Of a stretch of 64,000 bases of DNA, positions 36,988-46,813 are shown piece by piece. Under the pieces are notes generated by a model that saw nothing but the letters and a program-made list of their open reading frames with translations, had not been told where the DNA came from and did no database searches. Made by a program: the position numbers and the translations under genes. Source of the stretch: Candidatus Gastranaerophilales bacterium (GTDB lineage: Bacteria; Cyanobacteriota; Vampirovibrionia; Gastranaerophilales; Gastranaerophilaceae); the NCBI GenBank assembly GCA_944322755.1, contig CALUPY010000009.1:1-64000 (forward strand), written 5' to 3'. Numbering within the stretch: the stretch's first letter is position 1; the number at the start of each line of letters is the position of its first letter.

Positions 36988-38646
36988 ATGATAAAAAAAA
37001 TACTGGTTATAATTTTATTTTTGATGTTTTTCATGCCGCTTCAGGCGCAGGCAATAAAAGCGGATAACGGAAAACTTGTAAGGGTAGGTATTAGCGACAA
37101 TTCTTTTGTTAACTATTATATTTCTTCCGCAAAAATATCTGCAACAGACGAATTTAAAATTGTTGATAAAACATCAGGTACTGAAATAGGTGTTTTTCCT
37201 GCAAACAAGATTATAACAGCTGAGATGAAAGATAATTTTTTTGTTATAAGCGAAGATGCTACTGTCATCGCTGAAAAAATATCAGGGCCGGTTGTTGTTT
37301 CATCAGAGAAAGGTTTTGTTTATGTTGAAGGTTTGAAAAGAGCCGGCAAACAGGCATTGTATCGTGGAACATTTGAACTGACAAAAGTTGAGGCAAAAAA
37401 TAATTTATTTAGCATAATAAATGTACTTGACCTTACCTCTTATTTAAGAGGTGTTGTTCCCAATGAAATGCCGTCTTATTTTGGTCTGGAAGCCTTGAAG
37501 GCACAAACAGTTACCGCAAGAAACTATGTTCTAAGACCACGAGACAAGAATTTTTATAACTTTGATGTCTGTGATTCTGTGGCATGTCAGGTTTATTTTG
37601 GGGCAAACACAGAGGACGAACTTGCTGATGAGGCAATTCTTGAAACAAATAACATAGTTGCTCTTTATAACGGTGAACTTATTCTCGCTTTATACAGTTC
37701 AACAGCGGGCGGATATACGGAAAGTTATGAAAATGCATTCTCAGACCCGGGTACAAAAAATTTTCCGGCAGTGTCTTTGCCATATTTAAAGGGCGTGCCG
37801 GACAATAAGAGTTTTCTTCCGTTAACGAAAGAAGAAGATGCGGCAAAGTTTTATAAATCAGAACCGTCTACTTTTGATAACAAATCTTCTTATTTTAGAT
37901 GGACAAAGGAATGGACACAGCAGGAACTCTCTGATTCTTTAAAACAGAACCTGAAAAAACAGTCAGCGACAGGTTTTGTATTTCCGGCACTTAAAAACGA
38001 AGAAGATTTCGGACTTGTTCAAGACATACAGGTCACAAAAAGAGGTGTTTCGGGAAAAATTGTTTCTATGAACATAGTAACCGACAAGGGTGTTTTTACT
38101 GCTCAAAAAGAACTTGTAATACGCCGCAGTTTCTGTAAAGACGGAAAAGCCCTGCCGTCTGCGAATGTAGTTTTTGAATTTCAAAAAGATGATAAAGGTA
38201 ATATAGAAAAAATAACAGCTTATGGCGGAGGATATGGTCATGGCGTCGGCATGAGCCAGTGGGGTGCCGGCATGATGAACACGCTTGGATATTCATATGA
38301 TGAAATTTTGCAGCACTACTATTCAGGTGTTACCATCGGAACTTATCCCGTGACATTAACTAACAGCCCAAATCAAGATACAGCTTCACAGTCTTTTTAT
38401 ACGAAAGAAAAAAATGCATCTTTAATTGTTGAAAACAAATTCCAGTTTACTGACCTGATTGTTGTTATTAATTCACAGGAGCTTAAACTTGAGATATCTC
38501 CGCATTTGTTTAACAAAGTAAAAGTTGACTTAAGCCCATATCTTGTTTCCGGTATAAACAATATTACATACATAATGCCCTATCGTGATACAAATAACAA
38601 ATCAATAAAAATGTATGTTGAACTGAAAGAGGCTGTGAATGAGTAA
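36988..38646 (+). CDS. SpoIID/LytB-domain protein
   Basis: 552 residues from the ATG at 36988, which begins a signal peptide (IKKILVIILFLMFFMPLQ, cleaved near AQA). The SpoIID domain spans about 130-440: LTSYLRGVVPNEMPSYFGLE, ALKAQTVTARNY, STAGGYTES, and the closing GYGHGVGMSQWGAGMMNTLG with YYSGVTI. In Bacillus SpoIID is a glycan-strand lytic enzyme and LytB stimulates amidase. In non-sporulating bacteria the domain is linked to cell wall turnover. The 100-residue C-terminal tail is unassigned. Its stop overlaps murJ by 8 nt. Confidence 0.9.
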   Translation: MIKKILVIILFLMFFMPLQAQAIKADNGKLVRVGISDNSFVNYYISSAKISATDEFKIVDKTSGTEIGVFPANKIITAEMKDNFFVISEDATVIAEKISGPVVVSSEKGFVYVEGLKRAGKQALYRGTFELTKVEAKNNLFSIINVLDLTSYLRGVVPNEMPSYFGLEALKAQTVTARNYVLRPRDKNFYNFDVCDSVACQVYFGANTEDELADEAILETNNIVALYNGELILALYSSTAGGYTESYENAFSDPGTKNFPAVSLPYLKGVPDNKSFLPLTKEEDAAKFYKSEPSTFDNKSSYFRWTKEWTQQELSDSLKQNLKKQSATGFVFPALKNEEDFGLVQDIQVTKRGVSGKIVSMNIVTDKGVFTAQKELVIRRSFCKDGKALPSANVVFEFQKDDKGNIEKITAYGGGYGHGVGMSQWGAGMMNTLGYSYDEILQHYYSGVTIGTYPVTLTNSPNQDTASQSFYTKEKNASLIVENKFQFTDLIVVINSQELKLEISPHLFNKVKVDLSPYLVSGINNITYIMPYRDTNNKSIKMYVELKEAVNE

Positions 38647-40207
38647 AACACAGAGTCTTTTAAAAGCAGCTTGGATTATTGCTTTTGTTACTGTTATCAG
38701 CAAGCTTATCGGTTTTTTAAGAGATGTTGTGATTGCAAATTATTATGGGGCTGGAATGGTTTCTGATGCGTATTTTTATGCATACCAGATTCCGGCACTT
38801 GCTATTGTGTTGCTTGGCGGAATAGGCGGACCTTTTCACAGTGCGGTTGTTTCTGTTTTTTCAAAAATAATTCCTGACCTTGACGAAAAAGCACCGCCGG
38901 TTGTAAACAAACTTTTTAACACCTTTTTAACCTCGACATTTCTTGTATTTTTGGGCCTTGCTGTTTTATGTTTTGTTTTTTCTGATGTGATAATGGGGTT
39001 AATTATCTCAAACGGCAGTTCTGAACTCATTCACCTTGCCGGACTTCATTTAAAAATAATGTCGCCGGCACTTGTTGTCGGCGGTGTCGTTGGTATTTAT
39101 TACGGTATTTTAATTACTTATAAAGAATTTTTAATACCGAATATTTCACCGATGCTTATGAGTATTGCAATAATTGCCATAATCTCTCTTGTAAAAAATG
39201 ATAGTACAGGTGTTATCCTTGCCGGAGCGACGACAGTCGGAGCATTATGCCAGTTTGTCTATCAGCTTCCAAAACTAAAATCGCTCGGTTTTTCGTTTAA
39301 ACCGAATTTTGATATAAAACACAATGAAAACTTTAAAAACCTTCTTGAACTTTTATTTCCTGCTATTTTGAGTTCTACGGTCGGGCAGATTTATATTTAT
39401 GTAGACATGTTTTTTGCATCGCAGCTGCAGGAGGGTGCATGGTCTGCTGTCGGGTATGCAAACAGACTGTTTCAGTTTCCTGTTGGTATTCTTGTCACTG
39501 CTTTTCTTGTGCCGTTGTTTCCTATTTTTTCAAAACTGGTCGGTGAAAAAAATTATGATGATATAAGGTATTATTTTAATAAAGGGGTCGGACTGCTTAA
39601 TTTTGTAGCTTTTCCGATTCTTGTTTTGATTATACTTCTTGCCTCAAACGCTGTACAGCTTGTGTTTCAAAGGGGAGCTTTTGATGCAACAGCGACGATG
39701 ATGGTATCAGAAGCGTTATGTTACCTGTCGATTGCTATTATTCCCTATGTGTTTAGAGATTCTATAACCCGTGTTTTTTATGCGTTTAATGATTCAAGAA
39801 CTCCGTTTTTCGTGGCTTTATCTTCGGTTGTTATTAAGTTTGTTTTGAACTATTTCTTTGTCAGCAGACTCGGGATAGGCGGTATTACTCTGTCAACTTC
39901 TCTTGTTACACTGATTAACGGTTTATGGCTCGGACTTTTAATAAAGAAAAAAATGTCTATGAATTACGGTTTGTATTTTAAAAATATAATGAAAATGACG
40001 GTGATATCTCTATTTACATATTTTGTCTGCCTGCAGGTTTATAAACTGTGGGACAAATTCTTCCTGCCTTCTATGGCAGCGTTGATATTCAAAATTATTT
40101 TGATAACATTTGTTTGTGCTGTTGTTTACAGCCTTCTTGCTGCATTATTCAGGATTCCTTACGTGTTTGAACTTTACGGAAGGGTGAAAGGAAAGATAAT
40201 AAAATAA
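38639..40207 (+). CDS. murJ: Lipid II flippase MurJ
   Basis: 522 residues with about 14 membrane segments, MOP superfamily. Signatures: ITVISKLIGFLRDVVIANYY-type N-terminus (VISKLIGFLRDVVIANYYGA), SDAYFYAYQIP, NRLFQFPVGILVTAFLVPLF, FQRGAFDA and RVFYAFNDSRTPF. It flips lipid II to the periplasmic face for peptidoglycan synthesis. It is coupled to the SpoIID-like wall gene upstream (8-nt overlap) and to the next gene by TAATG. Confidence 0.95.
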   Translation: MSKTQSLLKAAWIIAFVTVISKLIGFLRDVVIANYYGAGMVSDAYFYAYQIPALAIVLLGGIGGPFHSAVVSVFSKIIPDLDEKAPPVVNKLFNTFLTSTFLVFLGLAVLCFVFSDVIMGLIISNGSSELIHLAGLHLKIMSPALVVGGVVGIYYGILITYKEFLIPNISPMLMSIAIIAIISLVKNDSTGVILAGATTVGALCQFVYQLPKLKSLGFSFKPNFDIKHNENFKNLLELLFPAILSSTVGQIYIYVDMFFASQLQEGAWSAVGYANRLFQFPVGILVTAFLVPLFPIFSKLVGEKNYDDIRYYFNKGVGLLNFVAFPILVLIILLASNAVQLVFQRGAFDATATMMVSEALCYLSIAIIPYVFRDSITRVFYAFNDSRTPFFVALSSVVIKFVLNYFFVSRLGIGGITLSTSLVTLINGLWLGLLIKKKMSMNYGLYFKNIMKMTVISLFTYFVCLQVYKLWDKFFLPSMAALIFKIILITFVCAVVYSLLAALFRIPYVFELYGRVKGKIIK

Positions 40208-40803
40208 TGGAAATTTTTAATGACAAAGATTTTGTAAAAGAACTGAATAAAAAGTTGAAAAACGGCGGTGTTGTTTCTTTTGTTACCGATACGGTATGGG
40301 GAGTCGGATGTTTGCCGGATTCAGAAAAAGGTGTTGACAATATCTATGAGTTAAAGGGCAGAGACAGGACAAAACCGCTTATTCTTATGTCAGACAGTGT
40401 GGCACATCTGCTGCCTTACGTAAAAAATATACCGGATAAAGCTAGCGAGCTTATGGATAAATATTTTCCGGGTGCATTAACGTTGATTTTTGAAAGAACG
40501 GAGAAGACCCCGCTTTTTGTTACTTCACAAAAAGAGACTGTTGGTCTCAGAGTTCCGGATAATGCTGTTTTTAAAAGGTTATGCGAGGTTGTAGACGGGC
40601 ATGTACTTGCTACAACCAGTGCAAATATCTCGAATCAGCCATCGGCCAAAAGTTACATTGAAGCTGAAAAAAATATCGGAAAATATGTTGATTTTGTTTT
40701 TCAGGATTACGGACACAGTGCAAAAGGTCTTGAGTCTACGGTTGCTCTGGCTGTTAATAATGAAATAAAAGTTTTGAGGCAGGGCGAGATAAAAATTTTA
40801 TAA
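40207..40803 (+). CDS. L-threonylcarbamoyladenylate synthase (Sua5/YwlC/YrdC)
   Basis: 198 residues. It makes threonylcarbamoyl-AMP for the t6A37 modification of tRNA. The YrdC fold motifs are GGVVSFVTDTVWGVGC, KGRDRTKPLILM, PGALTLIFER, VGLRVPD, and TTSANISNQPSA. The C-terminal Sua5 extension is absent, so this is the short TsaC-like form. The ATG overlaps the murJ stop (TAATG). Two other tRNA or translation genes, asnS and mnmE, follow. Confidence 0.94.
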   Translation: MEIFNDKDFVKELNKKLKNGGVVSFVTDTVWGVGCLPDSEKGVDNIYELKGRDRTKPLILMSDSVAHLLPYVKNIPDKASELMDKYFPGALTLIFERTEKTPLFVTSQKETVGLRVPDNAVFKRLCEVVDGHVLATTSANISNQPSAKSYIEAEKNIGKYVDFVFQDYGHSAKGLESTVALAVNNEIKVLRQGEIKIL

Positions 40804-40861
40804 ATTATCATTTTTTAAATATAATAATAATCAAATACTCAAATAGATAAGCGAGGGAAGT

Positions 40862-42142
40862 ATGAAAATTTACATCGAAGACATTGCGAAATACGAAGGT
40901 CAGACTATTACACTTCAAGCATGGCTTTACAACAAGCGCTCAAGCGGAAAGCTGCATTTTTTACAGTTAAGAGACGGAACCGGAGAAATTCAGGCGGTTG
41001 TATTTAAAGGCAATGTTTCTGATGAAGTTTTTGAACTTTCCGACAAAATTACACAAGAATCTTCTGTCGAAGTCACAGGAACCGTAAAAAAACACGATCG
41101 TTCAAAAATCGGTTATGAAATAAATGCAACAGATGTTAAAGTAATAGGCGAATCTGTAGATTATCCGATTACTCCCAAAGAACACGGAACTCATTTTCTT
41201 ATGGAACACAGACATCTTTGGCTGCGTTCTTTGAGACAAAAAGCGATTTTAAGAGTTCGTCACAGAATTATTAAATCAGTCCGTGATTTCTTTGACAATA
41301 AAGGATTTACTCTTGTTGATGCGCCTATTTTTACACCAAACGCATGTGAAGGGACGACAAACCTTTTCAAGGTTGATTATTTTGATGAAAATGCATATTT
41401 GACCCAGAGCGGTCAGCTTTATATGGAAGCCGCAGCAATGGCTGTTGGCAAGGCTTATTGCTTTGGTCCTACTTTCCGTGCTGAAAAATCAAAAACAAGA
41501 CGCCATTTAACAGAGTTCTGGATGGTTGAACCTGAGGTTGCCTTCTTTGATATTTACGACGATATGGATTTGGCAGAAGAATTTGTTGAATACATAGTTC
41601 AGGAAGTTGTTAAACATAACAGAGCAGATTTGGAAGTTCTTGAAAGAGATATTTCAAAACTCGAAAAAATAAAACGTCCGTTCCCGAGAATTTCTTACGA
41701 TGAAGCAATTGAAATACTAAAGAAAAAAGGCAATGACACAGAATGGGGTGCAGATTTCGGCGGTGATGAAGAAACTCTCATCTCTGAGGAATTTGACAAA
41801 CCAGTTATGATTCACCATTATCCAATGGCGATAAAAGCTTTCTATATGAAACAGGAAGGTGACAAGGCTGCATGTGTTGATATGATTGCGCCTGAGGGAT
41901 ACGGTGAAATAATCGGTGGTGGCCAAAGAGAAGAAGATATAGAAAAACTTAAAGCAAAAATAAAAGAACAAGGTCTGCCGGAGGAAGTTTTCGACTGGTA
42001 TCTTGATGTAAGAAGATACGGAAGCTGTAAACACGCCGGATTTGGACTTGGTATAGAAAGAACGGTTTCGTGGATTTGCGGATTGCACCATGTTCGTGAA
42101 ACTATTCCGTTCCCGAGACTTATGGACAGATTAAAACCGTAA
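40862..42142 (+). CDS. asnS: Asparaginyl-tRNA synthetase
   Basis: 426 residues, class IIb. An N-terminal OB fold (about 1-105: [20 protein letters not shown]) binds the anticodon. The catalytic domain shows motif 2 ([20 protein letters not shown]) and motif 3 ([15 protein letters not shown]). ARDs: the ETIPFPR end is typical of AsnRS/AspRS, and absence of the AspRS insertion domain favours Asn. GCGAGGGAAG precedes the start. Its stop overlaps the mnmE ATG (TAATG). Confidence 0.95.
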   Translation: MKIYIEDIAKYEGQTITLQAWLYNKRSSGKLHFLQLRDGTGEIQAVVFKGNVSDEVFELSDKITQESSVEVTGTVKKHDRSKIGYEINATDVKVIGESVDYPITPKEHGTHFLMEHRHLWLRSLRQKAILRVRHRIIKSVRDFFDNKGFTLVDAPIFTPNACEGTTNLFKVDYFDENAYLTQSGQLYMEAAAMAVGKAYCFGPTFRAEKSKTRRHLTEFWMVEPEVAFFDIYDDMDLAEEFVEYIVQEVVKHNRADLEVLERDISKLEKIKRPFPRISYDEAIEILKKKGNDTEWGADFGGDEETLISEEFDKPVMIHHYPMAIKAFYMKQEGDKAACVDMIAPEGYGEIIGGGQREEDIEKLKAKIKEQGLPEEVFDWYLDVRRYGSCKHAGFGLGIERTVSWICGLHHVRETIPFPRLMDRLKP

Positions 42143-43479
42143 TGAATATAAGTTATGAATTTGAAACTATAGCTGCAATTGCGACTCCCCTTGGTATGGG
42201 CGGGGTTGGTATTGTTCGTATTTCAGGCGAAAAAGCTTTTGAAATTGTGCAAAAAATTTTTCAGGGCAAAATTTTTGTACCCGGAAGAATTTGTCATGGT
42301 TGGATTACAGAGAATGGTAAGAAGATTGACGAAGTTGTTGTTTTGCCTTTTAGGCACCCGCACAGCTATACAGGAGAAGATGTTGTAGAAATTCAAGGGC
42401 ATGGCGGCTTGAAGGTTGTCAATAAAATCCTTGAACTGGTTTTGAAAAACGGCGCAAGGATGGCACAGAAAGGCGAATTTACAAAACGTGCTTTTTTGAA
42501 TCATAGGATGGATTTGTCTCAGGCAGAGGCGGTTTTGGATTTAATACATGCAAAAACTGACAATTTTGCTCAAAAGAGTGCGAACAATTTGTCGGGTGCT
42601 TTGACTGATGAAATAAATAAAATAAAGCAAAATATTTTTGATTTAATGTCCAGAATTATTGCTGCTGTTGATTTTCCTGATGAGGTGATGGAACCTTCAT
42701 ACGGCTCCTTGAATGATGGTATTTTAGCTAGCATAAAAAGGATTGAAAACGTATTGGATGGTGCAAAAAATTCCAATATAATGCGTCAGGGTATAAAAGT
42801 AGCTATAGCCGGATGCCCTAACGCGGGAAAGTCATCGCTTTTCAATTCGTTGTTGAATCTTGAGAGGGCTATTGTTACGGAAATACCCGGCACAACCCGT
42901 GATATTATACAAGAGACTCTGGATATTGACGGTATCCCTGTGACTCTGATAGATACGGCAGGAATTAGAGATGACGCGGAGATTGATAAAGTAGAGGCCA
43001 TCGGGATTGATTACACAAAAAAATGTGTAAATGAAGCTGATTTGATACTGTTTCTTTTTGATTCTTCTGTTGGCATGACTGAAAATGACAGAAAAATTTT
43101 TGAAATAATAAAAGAAAAACCTTATATTAAAATTGCCTCAAAAGCTGATATTGCCGGACAAAAAATAGAAGATGCCCTGTATATTTCTTCAAAAAGTGGG
43201 GAAAATATAAATGAGTTGAAAAAAAGAATAAGAGAAGTTGTTTTGGATAAAAATTCTGTTGAGTCAGATTTTACAACAAACAAACGTCAGGAAGAGTGTT
43301 TATTCAATGCAAAGCTGGCACTTGAAAATGCTCTACTGGCGACAGAAAAAGGGGAACTTCAGGATTTGATTTCAATCGATATAAAGTCTGCGCTTATTGC
43401 GCTGGGAGAAGTTACCGGAGAGGTTATAACGGATGACATATTGAATAATATATTCGATAATTTCTGTATAGGTAAATAA
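42142..43479 (+). CDS. mnmE: tRNA modification GTPase MnmE
   Basis: 445 residues. With MnmG it installs the 5-carboxymethylaminomethyl group on U34. The N-terminal domain ([20 protein letters not shown]) binds formyl-THF. The helical domain carries a G domain: [12 protein letters not shown] (G1), GTTRD (G2), DTAGIRD (G3) and SKAD (G4). The protein ends in FCIGK, keeping the conserved C-terminal CxGK cysteine. mnmG is not in the window. Confidence 0.97.
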   Translation: MNISYEFETIAAIATPLGMGGVGIVRISGEKAFEIVQKIFQGKIFVPGRICHGWITENGKKIDEVVVLPFRHPHSYTGEDVVEIQGHGGLKVVNKILELVLKNGARMAQKGEFTKRAFLNHRMDLSQAEAVLDLIHAKTDNFAQKSANNLSGALTDEINKIKQNIFDLMSRIIAAVDFPDEVMEPSYGSLNDGILASIKRIENVLDGAKNSNIMRQGIKVAIAGCPNAGKSSLFNSLLNLERAIVTEIPGTTRDIIQETLDIDGIPVTLIDTAGIRDDAEIDKVEAIGIDYTKKCVNEADLILFLFDSSVGMTENDRKIFEIIKEKPYIKIASKADIAGQKIEDALYISSKSGENINELKKRIREVVLDKNSVESDFTTNKRQEECLFNAKLALENALLATEKGELQDLISIDIKSALIALGEVTGEVITDDILNNIFDNFCIGK

Positions 43480-43535
43480 TTGCAATAGAATAAATAAAAA
43501 GTTATAATCGATATATTATATCTAAAAATTAGAAA

Positions 43536-43970
43536 ATGGAGTTTATTATGGAATATTGGCAGCTTTGGTGTCTTATAAGTATCATTTTCTTTATTGTGGA
43601 AATGTTTACACCTGTTAATTTTTTTCTCAATCTCGGACTGGCGTGTTTGATATCCGCGATTGCTGCATATTTTAATGCAACTTTTACAATGCAGATGATT
43701 CTTTTTACCGTATTTAGTGCATTATTTCTTATCTTTTTACGTCCTTTTCTTGTTTATAAGAAAAAGAGTGAAAAAGACGATGAGTTTGATGAAAAGTATA
43801 AAGGTAAGACTGCCGTTGTGACCGAAAAAATAACACCTGAATCTGGCAGAATTGCAATTTATGGTGAAACATGGCAGGCAAAAACAGAAAGCGATGAAGA
43901 AATAGAAGAAGGTTCACAGGTAAAAATAGTTAAAATAGACAGCATTGTAATGTATGTAGAAAAGGTATAG
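43536..43970 (+). CDS. NfeD-like membrane protein
   Basis: 144 residues of the short NfeD type: two to three N-terminal membrane segments (about 5-72), then an OB-fold domain (KGKTAVVTEKITPESGRIAI, then YGETWQAKTESDEEIEEGSQ). NfeD proteins are partners of SPFH/slipin proteins, and the gene is followed nine bases later by one, making the standard NfeD-slipin operon. ATGGAG precedes the start. Confidence 0.92.
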   Translation: MEFIMEYWQLWCLISIIFFIVEMFTPVNFFLNLGLACLISAIAAYFNATFTMQMILFTVFSALFLIFLRPFLVYKKKSEKDDEFDEKYKGKTAVVTEKITPESGRIAIYGETWQAKTESDEEIEEGSQVKIVKIDSIVMYVEKV

Positions 43971-43979
43971 GAGAAAAAA

Positions 43980-44951
43980 ATGATTATTTTAATTGCACTT
44001 GCAGTACTGGTTATTATCTTTTTTGTTAAAGGTATTAAGATTGTACAACAACAGGAGGTTATGATTATAGAACGTCTGGGAAAATTTGACAGAGTTCTTG
44101 ATTCAGGGTTTCATTATATATTCCCGTTTCTTGAAGTTCCGAGAACAATTTCTTGGAAAGAAACAACTAAAGGTCCTGACGGACGCTCATATTCATATTA
44201 TCTACAAAAAACAAGAATTGATATGAGAGAATCAGTTTATGATTTTCCACGTCAAAATGTAATTACAAAAGACAACGTATCTATTGCCATTAACGCTCTT
44301 ATTTACTTCCAGATTATGGATGCCAAAAGTGCGGTATACCAGATTCAAAATTTGCCCGAAGCAATTGAAAAACTTACACAGACTACTTTAAGAAATATCA
44401 TCGGTGAGCTTGACCTTGATGAAACGCTTGTATCAAGAGACACAATCAACGCAAAATTGAGAACAATTCTTGATGAAGCATCTAATAAATGGGGTGTAAA
44501 AGTTAACAGAGTAGAGCTGCAGGATATTATTCCTCCAACTGATATTCAGAACTCTATGGAAAAACAGATGAAAGCTGAGCGTGACAGACGTGCTGCAATA
44601 CTTGAAGCTGAAGGTCTTAAAAAATCAGCTATCCTGAAAGCAGAAGGTGAAAAAGAAGCGCAGATAAACAAAGCCGAAGGTGAAAAACAGGCCGCTATCC
44701 TTGTTGCAGAAGGTCTTGCTGCAGCAAGAATCAAACAGGCCGAAGCAGAAGCTGCAGCAATTCAAAAAACCATTGAGGCTATACAAAATCACGGACAACC
44801 GGATAAATATCTTATCGCCGTAAGATATCTCGATACTTTGAAACAAATGGTTGAAGGCAAAGACAATAAAGTTGTTTACATGCCGTATGAAGCGACAGGT
44901 ATTTTGAGTTCTGTTGATGGTATAAAACAGATGCTTGATGCAAATAAATAG
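43980..44951 (+). CDS. SPFH/band-7 slipin (stomatin-like, QmcA type)
   Basis: 323 residues. One N-terminal membrane helix (1-20) is followed by the band-7 domain (GIKIVQQQEVMIIERLGKFD, then DSGFHYIFPFLE and RNIIGELDLDETLVSRDTIN). A coiled-coil helix made of repeated EAEGLKKSAILKAEGEKEAQ-type heptads follows at about 195-255. It forms large membrane-associated rings and scaffolds. It pairs with NfeD upstream, and the operon ends in a strong terminator. Confidence 0.95.
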   Translation: MIILIALAVLVIIFFVKGIKIVQQQEVMIIERLGKFDRVLDSGFHYIFPFLEVPRTISWKETTKGPDGRSYSYYLQKTRIDMRESVYDFPRQNVITKDNVSIAINALIYFQIMDAKSAVYQIQNLPEAIEKLTQTTLRNIIGELDLDETLVSRDTINAKLRTILDEASNKWGVKVNRVELQDIIPPTDIQNSMEKQMKAERDRRAAILEAEGLKKSAILKAEGEKEAQINKAEGEKQAAILVAEGLAAARIKQAEAEAAAIQKTIEAIQNHGQPDKYLIAVRYLDTLKQMVEGKDNKVVYMPYEATGILSSVDGIKQMLDANK

Positions 44952-44973
44952 TCGTTGAAAATTCAAATGATTG

Positions 44974-45003
44974 AAGCCTGATAGATTTCTATCAGGCTTT
45001 TTT
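44974..45003 (+). terminator. Terminator after the nfeD-slipin operon
   Basis: AAGCCTGATAG pairs with CTATCAGGCTT (44974-44984 with 44989-44999), followed by a T-run. It is strong. Confidence 0.95.
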
Positions 45004-45327
45004 GCATAAAGAAAAAGCTATAAACTAGGGGTTCATAGCTTGTTAGATTAGGGATATGCGTATCGTCGTCTTCTAAGGAGTATAGTGTTATTGTACATAT
45101 ACTTTGGTTGTAGAAAATCATACATAATTATGAATAATTCCTTTTTGGTTCATTCATTTATTTGAAAAAGGCATGACTTTTTTCTTACTATCATTAAAAA
45201 GCATGGTATACAGGGGTTTTTTAAAGTTGGGTCAAACGGATGATTTTCTGATTTTTTATTAAACTTAAAAACTCTCCTGCCGATAAATCCGATAGGGCTA
45301 ATAATATGACTTTCAAAGGGTGACAAG
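45004..45327. other. Gene-free 324-bp region with inverted repeats
   Basis: No coding frame of credit. It holds AAGCTAT/ATAGCTT arms (45015-45021 with 45035-45041), CCTTTTT/AAAAAGG arms around 45142-45173, and at its right end the sigma-28 promoter listed separately. No known RNA family was recognised. Confidence 0.5.
45260..45286 (+). promoter_or_regulatory. Near-consensus sigma-28 (FliA) promoter
   Basis: TAAACTTA (45260-45267), exactly 11 nt, then GCCGATAA (45279-45286). The -10 half is a perfect match to the sigma-28 consensus. It lies 42 nt upstream of the TPR gene start and implies that gene belongs to the late flagellar regulon. Confidence 0.8.
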
Positions 45328-46803
45328 TTGTACAACAGTATTTATCCGATAAACATAAAACCGTATGTTCCTCCGCAAAATAAAAATGCGGTTACGAATA
45401 ATGCCGAGGAGGAGTCGGCAGGTTCTCACCTGCAAAGAGAAAACAGAGCCCTGCAGCAGTCTGACAGAAAAACACAAAACAGAGATACGTTCCAAAGACA
45501 GCAGTACCCTAACGGTCAGCAGACCACAATCGACTATTCAAAGTCACAGGTAAATATTGCTCAGATAATAACAGATTTTAAAAACACCTCTCTTGCTATC
45601 GGTACTCCTGATGATATATCTGAGAGAGTAAATCAGTATTTGTCTTTTGCTGAGATGCAGTCCAAGGAAGAAGTACCCGATAAAGAGTTTATAAAAAACA
45701 GTCTCCGCTCTGCTTCAAAAATATTAGACAACTATATAACCCAGACCCTTAACAAAGAATCGAAAGTCGTTGAGAATTGGGTGGAGGCGCTGTTTTTACA
45801 GCATGTAAATTACAAATCAGATCCGACAAGTATAAATCCTGATTTTCTTGTTAAATTGCCCGAAAAAACACAAGCCTCACAGCCGAAAGAGTCACAATTT
45901 GTTCAAGAGCAGCCGGCTGCAACTGATGATTTGCAGCAGCCTGTTCAAAACGAATCTCAGCTGCTGTCTGTAGATAAGCCGGTAACAGTTTCACAACAGG
46001 AACCTGTTGAATATCAAAAAGACTCCACAGTTAAGGTATACGTACCGCAGGATAGAGAGCTTAAAGAATATTTTATTCAAGGTAAAAAATATTTAGAAAA
46101 AAATGATACAAAAAGCGCCCTGAACGCTTTTATGTCTTCGCTTGAGAGAGCAAATATAACCGGAGACAAAGAAGCTGCAGGCATGGTTTGTTATGAAATC
46201 GGACAAATCCATGACAAAGAAGACCACCTTACAGACGCCCTAAACTACTACCACGACACGATAGAGTTTTCCACAAATAATAATCTGAAGGCAAAAGCTT
46301 ATTATGCAATGGGTCAGATTTACGATGATGTTGTGTATTTTGACCCGGCGGTTGAGCATTATTATGCCTCTGTTTCTTATGCCGGTGAAGCGGAAAACCT
46401 AAAAGCGCAGACAAAAGCCCTTGGTAATATTGCAAACATGTTTGCGGAACGCTATGACAAAGAAAACACATATACATATCTGGATGTTGCAAAACAGATA
46501 GCCGCAGAGACAAAAGATAACAAAACAATGGGCGCTGTCTATTCAAAATCTGGTGACACACTCAGTATAATAAATGAAGATGTTAACGCTCTAAAAGACT
46601 ATAAGCAGTCCGCAATGTTCTACCATGATGCGGAATCTCCTATAAAAATGGCAAGAAATTTTGAAAAAGCTTCTGAAATTATGCTTAAACTCGGTAATAA
46701 AACTAAAGCAAAATCTCTGTTAGAGAAGGCTTATTCTCTTTCTATTGATGCAAATGACAGAGAATATACAAAAACGCTCTCAAAAAAACTTTTGAGTGTA
46801 TAA
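45328..46803 (+). CDS. TPR-repeat protein under sigma-28 control, unknown function
   Basis: 491 residues. The start is a TTG at 45328 with AAAGGG seven bases before it; the nearest ATG (45305) is closed by a stop. The N-terminal 60 residues (NSIYPINIKPYVPPQNK, then Gln-rich) are low complexity. Residues about 60-165 are helical, and a Pro/Gln/Glu linker runs to about 235. The C-terminal half has six or so TPR units (YFIQGKKYLEKNDTKSALNA, YEIGQIHDKEDHLTDALNYY, AYYAMGQIYDDVVYFDPAVE). There is no signal peptide. It is likely a motility- or chemotaxis-linked scaffold. Confidence 0.75.
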   Translation: MYNSIYPINIKPYVPPQNKNAVTNNAEEESAGSHLQRENRALQQSDRKTQNRDTFQRQQYPNGQQTTIDYSKSQVNIAQIITDFKNTSLAIGTPDDISERVNQYLSFAEMQSKEEVPDKEFIKNSLRSASKILDNYITQTLNKESKVVENWVEALFLQHVNYKSDPTSINPDFLVKLPEKTQASQPKESQFVQEQPAATDDLQQPVQNESQLLSVDKPVTVSQQEPVEYQKDSTVKVYVPQDRELKEYFIQGKKYLEKNDTKSALNAFMSSLERANITGDKEAAGMVCYEIGQIHDKEDHLTDALNYYHDTIEFSTNNNLKAKAYYAMGQIYDDVVYFDPAVEHYYASVSYAGEAENLKAQTKALGNIANMFAERYDKENTYTYLDVAKQIAAETKDNKTMGAVYSKSGDTLSIINEDVNALKDYKQSAMFYHDAESPIKMARNFEKASEIMLKLGNKTKAKSLLEKAYSLSIDANDREYTKTLSKKLLSV

Positions 46804-46813
46804 TTGATTTATG
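46799..46813 (+). promoter_or_regulatory. -10 box six nt before the glycosyltransferase ATG
   Basis: TATAAT (46799-46804) overlaps the stop codon of the TPR gene and precedes the ATG at 46811 by TGATTT. There is no Shine-Dalgarno and no clear -35. Confidence 0.4.
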
